Shown one piece after another: positions 7,163 through 15,557 of a stretch of 64,000 nucleotides of DNA; position 1 is the first letter of the stretch, and the number at the start of each line of letters is the position of its first letter. Source of the stretch: a virus; IMG/VR virus record IMGVR_UViG_3300020473_000020, positions 1 through 64,000 of that record. The stretch is one strand, 5' to 3'. The notes under the pieces were generated by a model, which was not told where the DNA came from, made no database searches, and saw only the letters and a list, made by a program, of their open reading frames with translations. The translations under genes were made by a program, and so were the position numbers.

Positions 7163-8041
7163 TTAAAGATTGCTAGACCAGTCGAGTAAGGCGTCTTCGT
7201 TTTCATTAAAAAACTTGATAAGCTTATCGGCAGCGCCTTGGAAGTCTTTTTGTTTTAGCATGCGAGGTGCTTTAACCAGCTCTTTAGCGCGACGGCTGAA
7301 ACCTGATACGATTTCAAAGCGCATATCTTCACGGGCATTCGGGGCTTCTGGTGTTTGGTGGATCATGAAAATCATGCGGAATAACGCATTGAACTCAATG
7401 CCACGTAGATTCGGGTTTTCCACGATGTCATTAGACGTGTAGCGTACTGTTACAGTACGGCCGCCACCCAATGCTTTTTTGTTAAGCTCAACCGAGAAGT
7501 TTGCCTTTTCTTTTAGCGACTTCGGGATGTTATCTTCGATATAGGCCACAAACTCTTCATCTGTTTTGAACTCGACCTTTGCTTCGTCGATAGACTCTTC
7601 AACAAGCTTTAAGTAGGTGTCCACACCGCGCTCGACTTCAACAGTGATCAAGCCTTTCTTTTCTAGTGCTTGGTAGGCTGACATGATACGGCCATAGTCG
7701 ATACCAATGTTTTCACGACGGCGCGTAATGCTGTTTACAGAGACAACGTCGCCTTTTTCAGCTGCGGCTTTCGCGGCATCTAATAGCATCTTTTGAACTT
7801 TACCTTGCGGCTTAGCTTCACCTAGTACGGTATCTTGACCGATATAGACACGGATGTCCTCTTGTGAGCTTTTTTCTTCGTTTAATGAGGTTGGCTGTGC
7901 CTTACCAAATGATACACCGCCCATTGATTCCATCAATGACGTTGCGCGTGAGTGTGATGCAGGCTGGTGAGTGCCATTACTGTAATTAGTTGGTTCGCTG
8001 AATGTTTCCATTAGGCTACCAAGTCTTGAGGTCTGTCGCAT
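7163..8041 (-). CDS. Putative winged-helix DNA-binding protein
   Basis: 292 aa, no family recognised. Residues about 1-70 are polar and likely disordered. Residues about 83-145 (AAAEKGDVVSVNSITRRREN then YQALEKKGLITVEV) have the spacing of a winged-helix domain. The C-terminal part is mixed alpha/beta. A later ATG (residue 11) is an alternative start. Confidence 0.6.
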   Translation of the reverse strand: MRQTSRLGSLMETFSEPTNYSNGTHQPASHSRATSLMESMGGVSFGKAQPTSLNEEKSSQEDIRVYIGQDTVLGEAKPQGKVQKMLLDAAKAAAEKGDVVSVNSITRRRENIGIDYGRIMSAYQALEKKGLITVEVERGVDTYLKLVEESIDEAKVEFKTDEEFVAYIEDNIPKSLKEKANFSVELNKKALGGGRTVTVRYTSNDIVENPNLRGIEFNALFRMIFMIHQTPEAPNAREDMRFEIVSGFSRRAKELVKAPRMLKQKDFQGAADKLIKFFNENEDALLDWSSNL

Positions 8042-8130
8042 TCTCGCGTCTCCAAAGTCTCATTAAAAAAGTGCACGTACAACGTGCTGTAGGGCAACCA
8101 TTGTACAACACTTTTTCATACTTAGAAAAC

Positions 8131-8769
8131 TTAGGCTTCACCTAGTATCACAGTGCCTTCACTCTCGGCCTTTAGTGCTTCTTCACGAAGCCTCGCGTCG
8201 AGTTCTGCTATAAGGGCATCTATGTGCGCGACAGCATCTAAATAAACCTGATGTCGGTTCACCTCTTGGTTTATCTCGTCGAGGTATCGTTCGTAAACCT
8301 CTTGCGCCTCGTAAACTGTCATAGGTAACATGCCTGCCTCGTTACCGTCGCGGCCTTCCCATGCTGGTGCGAGTACCATTGCGCCAACATTAAGGCCATC
8401 AACGATGATGAGGTCAGCACGTGAGGTCTTCAAGGCAAGGCTGTCACTTAGCATGGCTTGCCAGCTTTCTGTAAGTGTTTCCCATGCTGTCTCATCGATC
8501 ACGATGGAGTCAAAGTGTTCTGGCTTTACGATACCCTGAACCTTTACGCGTGACTCAGGTACCTGCTCATCACCTTCCTTCTCGGCGTAGTACCAGTGCT
8601 CACCCACTTTGATGACGGGTTCAATTGCGCCTGTTGCTTCACGTACAAAATACGAGTACTCCACTCGGTGTGAAAAGCGTCGCAAGATTACTTTAAGTTC
8701 TGGTCGTTCTTCTAGGCGAGCAATGCGCTCGACCATCGCTGTTGCGCTGCCCCAATCTTGTAAACTCAT
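8131..8769 (-). CDS. Hypothetical protein with C-terminal coiled coil
   Basis: 212 aa, acidic, not recognised. The last 60 residues (EINQEVNRH ... LIAELDARLREEAL) are strongly helical and probably coiled coil. Its start lies 2 nt before the end of 8772-9077, suggesting an operon. Confidence 0.6.
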   Translation of the reverse strand: MSLQDWGSATAMVERIARLEERPELKVILRRFSHRVEYSYFVREATGAIEPVIKVGEHWYYAEKEGDEQVPESRVKVQGIVKPEHFDSIVIDETAWETLTESWQAMLSDSLALKTSRADLIIVDGLNVGAMVLAPAWEGRDGNEAGMLPMTVYEAQEVYERYLDEINQEVNRHQVYLDAVAHIDALIAELDARLREEALKAESEGTVILGEA

Positions 8770-8771
8770 TG

Positions 8772-9077
8772 TTATGCCTTAACGACTTTGTAGTTAGCCA
8801 TAGAACCCGTGAAGAACTCCTTTGATACACGCTTGATATGAGCGTCACCCGAGTCCTTTAGTTCAGGATGGAACAGTAATACAATGGCGCGTTTGGCGTC
8901 GAAGTTGCTGTCATGGACGCCGTACTGTTTAGGGTCTGGGATCCACTCTATCTTGGTGCCGTTACTGCTGCCATAAGCACTTGCACGTTTAACCACTTTA
9001 GGTGTGGCCACCGTGTATTTTACACGCTCATTTAACATTACTTCAAAGCGCTTCTGTATTGCTTCTGCTCGGGTCAT
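8772..9077 (-). CDS. Hypothetical protein
   Basis: 101 aa, basic, no family recognised. It follows a leader with GAGAC near the start codon and a TTGTACAA at about 9112. Confidence 0.6.
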   Translation of the reverse strand: MTRAEAIQKRFEVMLNERVKYTVATPKVVKRASAYGSSNGTKIEWIPDPKQYGVHDSNFDAKRAIVLLFHPELKDSGDAHIKRVSKEFFTGSMANYKVVKA

Positions 9078-9133
9078 ACTTGTCTCTGTGTTCCAATTTA
9101 AGTCATTAAATTGTACAACGCCCGTCTATTCCG

Positions 9134-9526
9134 TTACAACAAAGCATCGATCAGGTTTAGCGAACCTCGGTATCGGCCAGCGGGTGCTCGCCAAGCGCGC
9201 TTAGCGTCAGGATTAAATACCGATTCGAAATAGTCTTCTGCTGCCAACTTATTTGTGAACGGCGGAGCGGAGTACACAAGGATATAGTGTTTTAGCGAGC
9301 GTCTATCGCGTAGAGCACCTTTTTTAATTTGCAGGCTGTCTAACTGGCGGTGAAGTAGCTGGTTTGTCTTCAAAGTGTGCTTATGGCCGTGTGTGAAAAT
9401 TACGACGGTCAGTCCGTCATAGTTAGCCGCGTCTTGCAGTTGTTTGCGGCTCGGCATTCCCCAAATTATTCTGTAAGGTACCGTGTGCTTAACCATCAAT
9501 TTGTCGGAGACATTAACTTCATACAT
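9134..9526 (-). CDS. Hypothetical protein
   Basis: 130 aa, alpha/beta, basic; no family recognised. It lies downstream of the terminator that follows the XRE gene. Confidence 0.6.
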   Translation of the reverse strand: MYEVNVSDKLMVKHTVPYRIIWGMPSRKQLQDAANYDGLTVVIFTHGHKHTLKTNQLLHRQLDSLQIKKGALRDRRSLKHYILVYSAPPFTNKLAAEDYFESVFNPDAKRAWRAPAGRYRGSLNLIDALL

Positions 9527-9543
9527 ACTGGGTTTCTCATAGC

Positions 9544-9570
9544 AAAAAGCCCCTTAATAAAGAGGCTTTA
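9544..9570 (-). terminator. Intrinsic terminator after the XRE gene
   Basis: Minus strand AAAGCCTCTT-tatt-AAGGGGCTTTTT stem with T run. Confidence 0.75.
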
Positions 9571-9572
9571 AT

Positions 9573-10052
9573 TTAAAGTTTAGCTAGCGCGGCTCTGACG
9601 GCTTCGTCAGGCTTTACAAGCGTTTGACGGTCTTCGGGGTACTCCCATTCACCGTCGGGTGAAACAAGTAAATTCTCACTGATACCTGTGTCAGGGCAGC
9701 GTGTCATTGCGAGTCCGAGAGGATGCAGGACTTCTCGGTTTATCCGCTCAATGAGGCCAAGATCACTGGCCTTATTCCAATCTATCGTCTTCATATCAAC
9801 CTGCTGTGGCGGTCGCAACGCAATATCTATGCAGACCCCCATGCCTGATGTGAATTTTAGAAGCATTTCGATAGAGAACAAATGATAGTTACCATTCCTC
9901 AATGAGTTAATTCTTGGCTGCGTTGTTTTTAAAGTGCTGGCCAGTTCCTTCTCAGTTTGACCCGACTCATTCATCAGATTGACCAAGTACTCGGCGACTT
10001 TTGATTTTAACGCCTGTAAGTCTTGTCTAACCTCAGTGCTCGCTTCTATCAA
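9573..10052 (-). CDS. XRE/HigA-type helix-turn-helix protein
   Basis: 159 aa. Residues about 30-72 (QTEKELASTLKTTQPRINSL) form an XRE-type helix-turn-helix close to HigA antitoxins. The C-terminal 70 residues, with LGLAMTRCPD and a charged tail, are a second unrecognised domain. The ATG overlaps the stop of the AsnB-like gene (ATGA). No toxin partner is visible beside it, so I treat it as a phage transcription factor and not an antitoxin. Confidence 0.72.
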   Translation of the reverse strand: MIEASTEVRQDLQALKSKVAEYLVNLMNESGQTEKELASTLKTTQPRINSLRNGNYHLFSIEMLLKFTSGMGVCIDIALRPPQQVDMKTIDWNKASDLGLIERINREVLHPLGLAMTRCPDTGISENLLVSPDGEWEYPEDRQTLVKPDEAVRAALAKL

Positions 10053-10915
10053 AGTGTTAATTCCCCCGATACAAGGCCATTGTAAATACCGACGACTGAC
10101 TTAAACCCTTTGGCATTTAGCTCTGAGTTTAGAAGTGTGTCAGCAAAGTGCTGTGCTATGCCGCTGTCACCCAGTTGAAGGTCAGTGTGACGTCTCACGT
10201 TACATTGACTGAACAACTCGGGGAACGCCTCACGCAACAATGCCTTTTCAGGTTTGTTAACGGTGTCCCAGTCTGTCGCATCATGAACCTCAGCCCAAAA
10301 CCGTGTGCTGTCGTACGGGCTATGGTAGAACTTACCAAGTGCCATGGTCTCACTCTTGAAGACACGACGCTGGCTCTTCTCCTGACGCCATGTGTGTGCA
10401 CGGTAGCGGTCAAGGTGTTCACGTAGGTGCATGCAGCCTTTCTTGGTGGTAGCGAAGTAGTCATCAGCGCCGATACCCGTCAAGACAACTGACTGCGTTA
10501 TCTCACCGAAGGCATGCGTCATCGGCCAACAGCATTCAATATCGGCCTTACCTGTCAGGCCAAGCTTACCGATTGCGTAGTTAAGATAACGATACAGGTG
10601 CTCTTTGCTGGTGGGTAAGTCAACGCGTGTGAAAGGTACGCCTAAGACCTCGCAGGTGTTCTCTGCGATTTTAACATCAGTGGATTGATGGCCTTCTAGC
10701 GCGAATGAATAGGCTGCTGGTTGCAGTCCTGCCTCAATACAAGCAAAGAGCACTGCATGTGAGTCAATGCCCGAAGAGAGTAGGACAGCCACATCACCAC
10801 TCGGGTAGCAGCTGACCTCGTCCAGTAGTGCCTGACGTACATCGGGCACTATTTTTTGCTCGTATTGTGCACGGACACGCTCACCGATCTTGTGTGTGAT
10901 TTCGGAGCGTGCCAT
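10049..10915 (-). CDS. AsnB-like ATP-pyrophosphatase (asparagine synthase C-terminal domain)
   Basis: 288 aa. LLSSGIDSHAVLFA (about 45-58) is a PP-loop of the SGG-x-DS type, and TGIGADDYFA (about 145-154) matches the conserved GEGADELFGG segment of asparagine synthetases. The N-terminal glutaminase domain is absent, so the amine source must be free ammonia, another subunit or a different nucleophile. Substrate unknown. It sits between an XRE regulator and a Dam methyltransferase with 2-4-nt junctions, so a role in modifying nucleic acid or a host metabolite is possible. Confidence 0.75.
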   Translation of the reverse strand: MARSEITHKIGERVRAQYEQKIVPDVRQALLDEVSCYPSGDVAVLLSSGIDSHAVLFACIEAGLQPAAYSFALEGHQSTDVKIAENTCEVLGVPFTRVDLPTSKEHLYRYLNYAIGKLGLTGKADIECCWPMTHAFGEITQSVVLTGIGADDYFATTKKGCMHLREHLDRYRAHTWRQEKSQRRVFKSETMALGKFYHSPYDSTRFWAEVHDATDWDTVNKPEKALLREAFPELFSQCNVRRHTDLQLGDSGIAQHFADTLLNSELNAKGFKSVVGIYNGLVSGELTL

Positions 10916-10917
10916 GA

Positions 10918-11511
10918 CTATGCGGCCTCTTCAATTTCTGGGTCTTCCAGCCATACCGTGTTTAATGGCACAGGGATAATTTTGGCGATTGAATTAGGGA
11001 TTTTACCATTACGGAAGATGAATAGAGCCTGTGCCTTTGGTTGGTCGCGTGCTACTTCACCCGTCGTTGGATGTACGAAGCGTACACGGCCTGAGCGCCA
11101 TTGGCCTTTCTCGTTATGGTACCCAGTCAGTAGCCAGATTTCGCTCGCGGCTTCTATTGCTTGGGTGCACCAGTGGCTAGAGTGATCCCAGTTCGCGATG
11201 AGTACCGTGCCGACGTCGTCTTTCGTTTCTGCGATGGCCTGACTGATAAAGCCATCCATATTTGAGAACGGTGGGTTACACCAGACGTTTCGAGAACTGG
11301 CACCGATTGCTTTTAGGCGCTCTGACCATGACTGCGTTAGTGCACTGTCTTCTGCTGTGAAGTAGTTATCACACAGGTGGTGGTCATCTGATGCGGCAGC
11401 ATCTAAGCTGAAATTGAAAATCTTATTAAGTGCATTGAAAAGTTGGTGGGGTGTCTGCCAACAATCCTTAACCGTCTCGTCTGTCGTAGACTTAGGTAAA
11501 CGTCTGCTCAC
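10918..11511 (-). CDS. dam: Phage DNA N6-adenine methyltransferase (Dam family)
   Basis: 197 aa. WQTPHQLFNALNKIF, then FSLDAAASDDHHLC, then WCNPPFSNMDGF show the T1-type phage Dam family, with NPPF as catalytic motif IV. These enzymes methylate adenine, usually at GATC, and protect phage DNA from restriction. The GTG start at 11511 follows GGAG with 6-nt spacing. Confidence 0.88.
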   Translation of the reverse strand: MSRRLPKSTTDETVKDCWQTPHQLFNALNKIFNFSLDAAASDDHHLCDNYFTAEDSALTQSWSERLKAIGASSRNVWCNPPFSNMDGFISQAIAETKDDVGTVLIANWDHSSHWCTQAIEAASEIWLLTGYHNEKGQWRSGRVRFVHPTTGEVARDQPKAQALFIFRNGKIPNSIAKIIPVPLNTVWLEDPEIEEAA

Positions 11512-11714
11512 TAGAAGCTCCTATAATTTTTTTATCTTTGTCTCAATTACTTGGCGCGCAGCCAATTTCAAGGTGAATATTACACGGAACTGCGACCCCT
11601 GTACACGGCTTTATGCAATGGTGCAGAGGCGTAACCGCCGTAATTACCAGCTTGACATCGTTGTACAAAGCCTAATACACTGCACCACAGGTGATTACAC
11701 GAAAAGAAGACGTA

Positions 11715-12344
11715 ATGTATAAAGTTAACGAGGCGGACAGAATACCTGTTCGTACAATTGAAGAAGCTGCGCGATTAGACGCTGAATACGGCGGTTTTAT
11801 CGGTGGTGACGAGAAAGACTACCCAAAGGTTGCGGAGCTTATGGATAAGATTGCAAATATGTACAGCACGAACATACCGCGAAACTTCATGAAGATCATG
11901 AAGCAATCATACCGTGTCGTTGATATGCTTAACACAAAGACCGCTCAATACTCTGTGTGCCAGAAGGGGTGCTCTCACTGCTGCCGTGTGGCAGTGCCAA
12001 TCAGTCGTATGGAAGCTGAGTACATCAGTCGTAAGACGGGTCGTAAGATTAACGAAGAGCCTCGACGTAAGGTCGCAACTGATGACCCGTTCATTGAGTA
12101 TTGCCCCTTTCACGATGATAAGACCGCAAGCTGCACTGTTCATGAACACCGCCCGTTAGCGTGTCGCATCTTTTTCACGTTTGATGACCCTAAGAACTGC
12201 GAAAACAGTTCTACGATGCACACAATCTCTACCGATGAAGGCGCAACAAGGCAGCGTCCAGTCATGCAGCTGACGCAGTGGATGGCCATTGGAAGTGAAA
12301 TGGAAGCTGACGACATCCGTTCATACTTTGCTAATCAGGACTAG
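11715..12344 (+). CDS. YkgJ-family CxxCxxCC protein (paralogue 1)
   Basis: 209 aa. It has the PF03692 signature CQKGCSHCCRVAVPISRMEA (about 76-95), then CPFHD...C.VHEHRPLACR. The cysteines are predicted to bind zinc or an Fe-S cluster; the function is unestablished. ATG at 11715 preferred over an upstream GTG at 11691. A TTGACA (about 11651), TTGTACAA in the spacer and TAATAC form the likely promoter. A shorter paralogue lies at 37201-37593. Confidence 0.82.
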   Translation: MYKVNEADRIPVRTIEEAARLDAEYGGFIGGDEKDYPKVAELMDKIANMYSTNIPRNFMKIMKQSYRVVDMLNTKTAQYSVCQKGCSHCCRVAVPISRMEAEYISRKTGRKINEEPRRKVATDDPFIEYCPFHDDKTASCTVHEHRPLACRIFFTFDDPKNCENSSTMHTISTDEGATRQRPVMQLTQWMAIGSEMEADDIRSYFANQD

Positions 12345-12406
12345 ACATACTCGCCCTAATGCGGTAAAACAGATTTATTGTACAACGATGTTTGTTTTAG
12401 GATGCC

Positions 12407-12613
12407 ATGTTGGGGCTAGAAGTACTGCACAATATCCTATCTGCGTCACTACTTTGGTTAGTGATGATAGGTCTTGCTGTCTTGTACAAAAGTCTACAGG
12501 CACTCATAGCCTGCTGGTACCCACCACCGAATTGTAACCACAATAGAACGAGATACCGAGTAACCTGTTTCAACCAACCGCAGTTCTTTGGGTACTGTAT
12601 GGAGCTTACATAG
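12407..12613 (+). CDS. Small single-pass membrane protein
   Basis: 68 aa. AGGA precedes the ATG by 4 nt. Residues about 9-37 are hydrophobic (LLWLVMIGLAVLY). A bidirectional terminator follows. TTGTACAA sites occur upstream (12379) and within (12482). No homologue recognised; it could be spurious, but context and ribosome site support it. Confidence 0.5.
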   Translation: MLGLEVLHNILSASLLWLVMIGLAVLYKSLQALIACWYPPPNCNHNRTRYRVTCFNQPQFFGYCMELT

Positions 12614-12623
12614 GTTACAAAGA

Positions 12624-12657
12624 AAAGCCCGCTGTCATGCAACATGAGCGGGCTTTT
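12624..12657. terminator. Bidirectional terminator
   Basis: AAAAGCCCGCT, loop, AGCGGGCTTTTT between convergent genes. Confidence 0.85.
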
Positions 12658-12677
12658 TGCTGTCTTGGCGCTGACGC

Positions 12678-13796
12678 CTAGTACTTTTTAGTACGGCTAC
12701 TTGAGCTGCTTTTAGTTTTACTTGAGCTACCGTAGCTGCTGCTTCGGCTACTGCTACCATAGCTGCTTTTAGTTTTACTTGAGCTACCATAACTGCTGCT
12801 TCGGCTACTGCTGCCGTAGCTGCTCTTATTTGAGTTGTAGCCACTGCTGCGGTTGTTATTAGCTTTCTGCTTGTTTTGATTATTGTAGCTAGTGTGTTTA
12901 GAAGATTGTTTCTGGCCTGAGTATGACTTATCTTTTGGCGCGTTACCGTACGCGGTGCGGCGTGCGTTATCACGGCTAAGTGTTAGCCCCTTACTTTGCT
13001 GTGCTTTGGCCTCTTTTTCTTTCTGGGCTTTCTGCTCAGCGACTTTCTTGGCATGGGCAGCTTTATCACGGGCACTTTGCTCTTTACGGCGTTGTAGTTC
13101 TTTTTGTTCAGAAACCTTTTTAGCGTGGGCTGCTTTGTCTTTGGCGCTTTGGGCTGCACGGCGATCAGCTTCTGATTGTGTGATCGTCTTCCCTTTTTTA
13201 TCGGTTGTTAAACCTGTTTTACCTTGGGCTTTGGCCAGCTTCGCCTCGGCTTCGTATTGCTTCTTCTTTGCTTTCCACATATCGCGTTCAGCTTTAGCAG
13301 CCTTTGCGCGTGACTCGTACTCTGATTGTGAAAGGGTACGACCGTCGCGGCCTGTAGCATGCTCTACGACAATAACGTCTTTTTTCCATCCACCACGGTG
13401 CTTACGATCCCAATCGTCGCGTGACAGGGCTACTGCAAGCGCTGAGGCAGCAATGACACCTGTGGCCACTTGATAATCAAGGTACGAACGTGTTTGAGCA
13501 GCTTGTACACTGTCTTCGTTATGCCAGCGCCAGTTACCGAAGGTGTCCCAGTAACCGTACTGTAGGTTACCACGGTAGTCCACGTAGTTACCTGCCGCGA
13601 TAGGGGCAACAGGTCGAGGCTGGCTATAATAAGCAAGCTTTTGCTCGTGTGCCATTTCCTTTTCAGCAAGGTCTTGGCCAGATTGGATTTTGGCTAGTTT
13701 GATTTCATGTTCGCGTTGTAGTTGCTCTTCGCTCTTTCCACAACCTGTCAGTACTAAGGCCGCAGCTAGACCGACTAATGCTAGTAGTCTTTTCAT
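12678..13796 (-). CDS. Repetitive phage lipoprotein
   Basis: 372 aa. LALVGLAAALVLTGC is a signal peptide with lipobox (Cys19). It is followed by a charged helix, an Ala-rich segment (about 112-125), a Lys/Ala/Gln-rich coiled region with two related AHAKKV.EQK blocks (about 215-270), and a Ser/Tyr/Gly tail with two copies of a 19-residue unit. The tail is low-complexity and likely disordered. It should be exported and lipid-anchored; a superinfection-exclusion or envelope role is possible but unproven. Confidence 0.75.
   Translation of the reverse strand: MKRLLALVGLAAALVLTGCGKSEEQLQREHEIKLAKIQSGQDLAEKEMAHEQKLAYYSQPRPVAPIAAGNYVDYRGNLQYGYWDTFGNWRWHNEDSVQAAQTRSYLDYQVATGVIAASALAVALSRDDWDRKHRGGWKKDVIVVEHATGRDGRTLSQSEYESRAKAAKAERDMWKAKKKQYEAEAKLAKAQGKTGLTTDKKGKTITQSEADRRAAQSAKDKAAHAKKVSEQKELQRRKEQSARDKAAHAKKVAEQKAQKEKEAKAQQSKGLTLSRDNARRTAYGNAPKDKSYSGQKQSSKHTSYNNQNKQKANNNRSSGYNSNKSSYGSSSRSSSYGSSSKTKSSYGSSSRSSSYGSSSKTKSSSSSRTKKY
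12714..12827 (-). repeat. 57-bp tandem repeat inside the lipoprotein gene
   Basis: Two nearly identical 57-bp units encode the Ser/Tyr/Gly tail (SSYGSSS ... SKTK). Confidence 0.8.
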
Positions 13797-13923
13797 GTCT
13801 ATGTCTCGATTTGGTTAAATTAATGTGATGCGTTTAAATCACGAGCAGTATGGTAACAACAAAAAGTGCTGCGTGGTAGGGCAGTTTGGAAAAAGATTAG
13901 ATTTTATAAAGGTTGTACAACGG

Positions 13924-14121
13924 TCAGTCGATGATTTTGACTGCTGCTTGATTTCCGTTGGCGTCGATCCCGTTTACTGTGAAATAACCTCGGATCGGGT
14001 TTTGGCTTACTTGGCCATGCAGAGTACATGACAGGCCGTCTTCGAAGGTGACGTGCATTTTGCACATCGTATAAGCTTCTTTTGTGAAGCCTTCAAGCTC
14101 TACGTGCTTAACGCGCCTCAT
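13924..14121 (-). CDS. Hypothetical protein
   Basis: 65 aa, predicted beta-rich, no family recognised. It lies between the tRNA array and the lipoprotein gene; no strong ribosome site is seen. Confidence 0.5.
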   Translation of the reverse strand: MRRVKHVELEGFTKEAYTMCKMHVTFEDGLSCTLHGQVSQNPIRGYFTVNGIDANGNQAAVKIID

Positions 14122-14247
14122 TGGGTCAGCTTTGCGCCTTTTTGCCCAGTGAAGGTCGATTACTTCAAGTTTTATAAGATTCTCCTTGTACTTGATTCAT
14201 TCGTATTGTTGCGCAGTCGTGCGACTAGACAGGCCGCAACCATGCGG

Positions 14248-14325
14248 TACCCCTCTGGGACTCGAACCCTTAACCAGCGCCTCTATCGCAATTAACTTTT
14301 TTGCTGGCGACTACGCAACGGAGTA
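14248..14325 (-). tRNA. Degenerate tRNA-like sequence
   Basis: 78 nt with a T-loop GGGTTCGAGTCCC and six pairable acceptor bases (TACTCC with GGGGTA), but the T-stem has two mismatches and D and anticodon arms do not fold cleanly. It starts the array and may be a decayed tRNA; isotype not assigned. Confidence 0.35.
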
Positions 14326-14367
14326 TAAGCGATACTATCGCTAAATGTCGAGAGAATAAAGAGAAAG

Positions 14368-14445
14368 TGGTCGGCCGCGAAGGATTTGAACCTTCGACCA
14401 ATTGGTTAAAAGCCAACTGCTCTAACCTGACTGAGCTAGCGGCCG
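14368..14445 (-). tRNA. tRNA-Lys(UUU)
   Basis: 78 nt with encoded CCA. Acceptor CGGCCGC/GCGGCCG, anticodon loop CTTTTAA, T-arm GAAGGTTCAAATCCTTC. Confidence 0.9.
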
Positions 14446-14459
14446 ACATAAAAAGAGGT

Positions 14460-14534
14460 TGGACTAGGCGAGGATTTGAACCTCGCGTCCCGACCCTTCA
14501 ACCGAGGGCGGCTCTCACACTGAGCTACTAGTCC
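14460..14534 (-). tRNA. tRNA of uncertain isotype
   Basis: 75 nt without encoded CCA. Acceptor GGACTAG/CTAGTCC and T-loop TTCAAAT are good, but the best anticodon loop is CGGTTGA, which lacks U33, and the D-loop is short. The anticodon would be GUU (Asn) if read normally. It may be unusual or decaying. Confidence 0.6.
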
Positions 14535-14540
14535 ACAAAG

Positions 14541-14616
14541 TGGCGGATCCTACTGGGCTTGAACCAGTGACCTCTGGATTAACAGTCCATTGCTCTACCA
14601 ACTGAGCTAAGGATCC
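14541..14616 (-). tRNA. tRNA-Asn(GUU), copy 1
   Basis: 76 nt with encoded CCA. Acceptor GGATCCT/AGGATCC, anticodon loop CTGTTAA. Confidence 0.9.
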
Positions 14617-14626
14617 TAAATAAGTT

Positions 14627-14703
14627 TGGGGTGGCTCACGGGACTCGAACCCGTGACCGACGCGATCACAACGCGTAGCTCTACCAACTGAGCTAGAGCC
14701 ACC
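14627..14703 (-). tRNA. tRNA-His(GUG)
   Basis: 77 nt with G-1 paired to C73 (the histidine identity pair), anticodon loop TTGTGAT and encoded CCA. Confidence 0.92.
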
Positions 14704-14716
14704 ATACCAAAGAAAG

Positions 14717-14792
14717 TGGCGGATCCTACTGGACTTGAACCAGTGGCCTGATCGTTAACAGCGAACTGCTCTACCAACTGAGCTAAGGATCC
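14717..14792 (-). tRNA. tRNA-Asn(GUU), copy 2
   Basis: 76 nt, same acceptor and T-arm as copy 1 but a different anticodon stem (GTTCG/CGATC). Anticodon loop CTGTTAA. Probably a duplication of copy 1. Confidence 0.88.
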
Positions 14793-14797
14793 TAAAT

Positions 14798-14874
14798 TGG
14801 TCGGTGTTGTAGGATTTGAACCTACGACCCCTTCGCCCCAAACGAAGTGCGCTACCAAACTGCGCTAAACACCG
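14798..14874 (-). tRNA. tRNA-Pro(UGG)
   Basis: 77 nt with encoded CCA; anticodon stem CTTCG/CGAAG with loop TTTGGGG. Confidence 0.92.
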
Positions 14875-14883
14875 ATTTTAAAT

Positions 14884-14958
14884 TGGTAGGGGCGGCAAGA
14901 CTCGAACTTGCGAATGCTGGAATCAAAATCCAGTGCCTTACCACTTGGCTACGCCCCT
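14884..14958 (-). tRNA. tRNA-Gln(UUG)
   Basis: 75 nt with encoded CCA; anticodon stem CTGGA/TCCAG with loop TTTTGAT. Confidence 0.92.
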
Positions 14959-15096
14959 TCCATGTTTTAAATAATTACATACTGATTTTTCTTCGTCAAC
15001 ACTTTTTTATAAAAAACTTCAATTAAAACAGTTACTTACATTATCTCAGGCCGAGCGAACCCGCTTTACTTTTTACTTAGCAAAGTCCTGAAACGA

Positions 15097-15130
15097 CAAA
15101 AGCCCCGAGGCGGAAAACCTTGGGGCTTTA
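15097..15130. terminator. Intrinsic terminator in a 340-bp non-coding stretch
   Basis: AAAGCCCC, loop, GGGGCTTTA. The region 14959-15299 upstream of the tRNAs holds this hairpin and an AT-rich stretch likely containing the tRNA promoter; no gene seen. Confidence 0.75.
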
Positions 15131-15299
15131 TGCAAATCAGATTAACTCTAACTTCTATCGCGTAAACACACCAAGACCCGCCAGTGACAGGTCTCGATGA
15201 CACCTGTCAACTACGGTTGATTATTGGGTTGTTTATGCTGATGATTAAAAGTCATTTGCTAAGTTACTCTAACACTAAATAAAAAATCTGTTCGAGTAA

Positions 15300-15557
15300 T
15301 CATAATAGCGTAGGACTAGGGCGTTGTACAACCTTTTCTGGGTCTGGTGCACAGATTTCTATATCGAAACCGCATGAGCGCAGAAGCTGTGTACGATGCG
15401 CTCGCTCATTTTCATAGAACGTATGTGTCGAAAGATAGTGCTGCTTCTCACCTGTCACTTTGTTAACGACCCAGCCACTGAATCGATCAACCTCTATCGT
15501 ATGCGTTGCCGAGTCGGGGAGCTGCGCTAGCTGCTCCCAGTTCATTACCTTCTGCAT
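15300..15557 (-). CDS. Hypothetical protein
   Basis: 85 aa, no family recognised. The ATG overlaps the stop of the preceding gene (TAATG). A TTGTACAA lies inside the 3' end. Confidence 0.6.
   Translation of the reverse strand: MQKVMNWEQLAQLPDSATHTIEVDRFSGWVVNKVTGEKQHYLSTHTFYENERAHRTQLLRSCGFDIEICAPDPEKVVQRPSPTLL

Noticed and set aside
9573-10052. HigA-like antitoxin of a toxin-antitoxin pair
   Set aside because: No small toxin gene lies beside it; neighbours are an AsnB-like enzyme and a protein without toxin motifs.
12714-12827. CRISPR-like repeats
   Set aside because: The 57-bp units are contiguous, in-frame codon repeats with no spacers.
12892-13473. 193-aa open frame on the plus strand
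   Set aside because: It is antisense to the lipoprotein gene and comes from its repetitive Lys/Ala codons; no ribosome site or family.
14053-14860. Open frames across the tRNA array on both strands
   Set aside because: They overlap clear tRNA genes and end or start within them.
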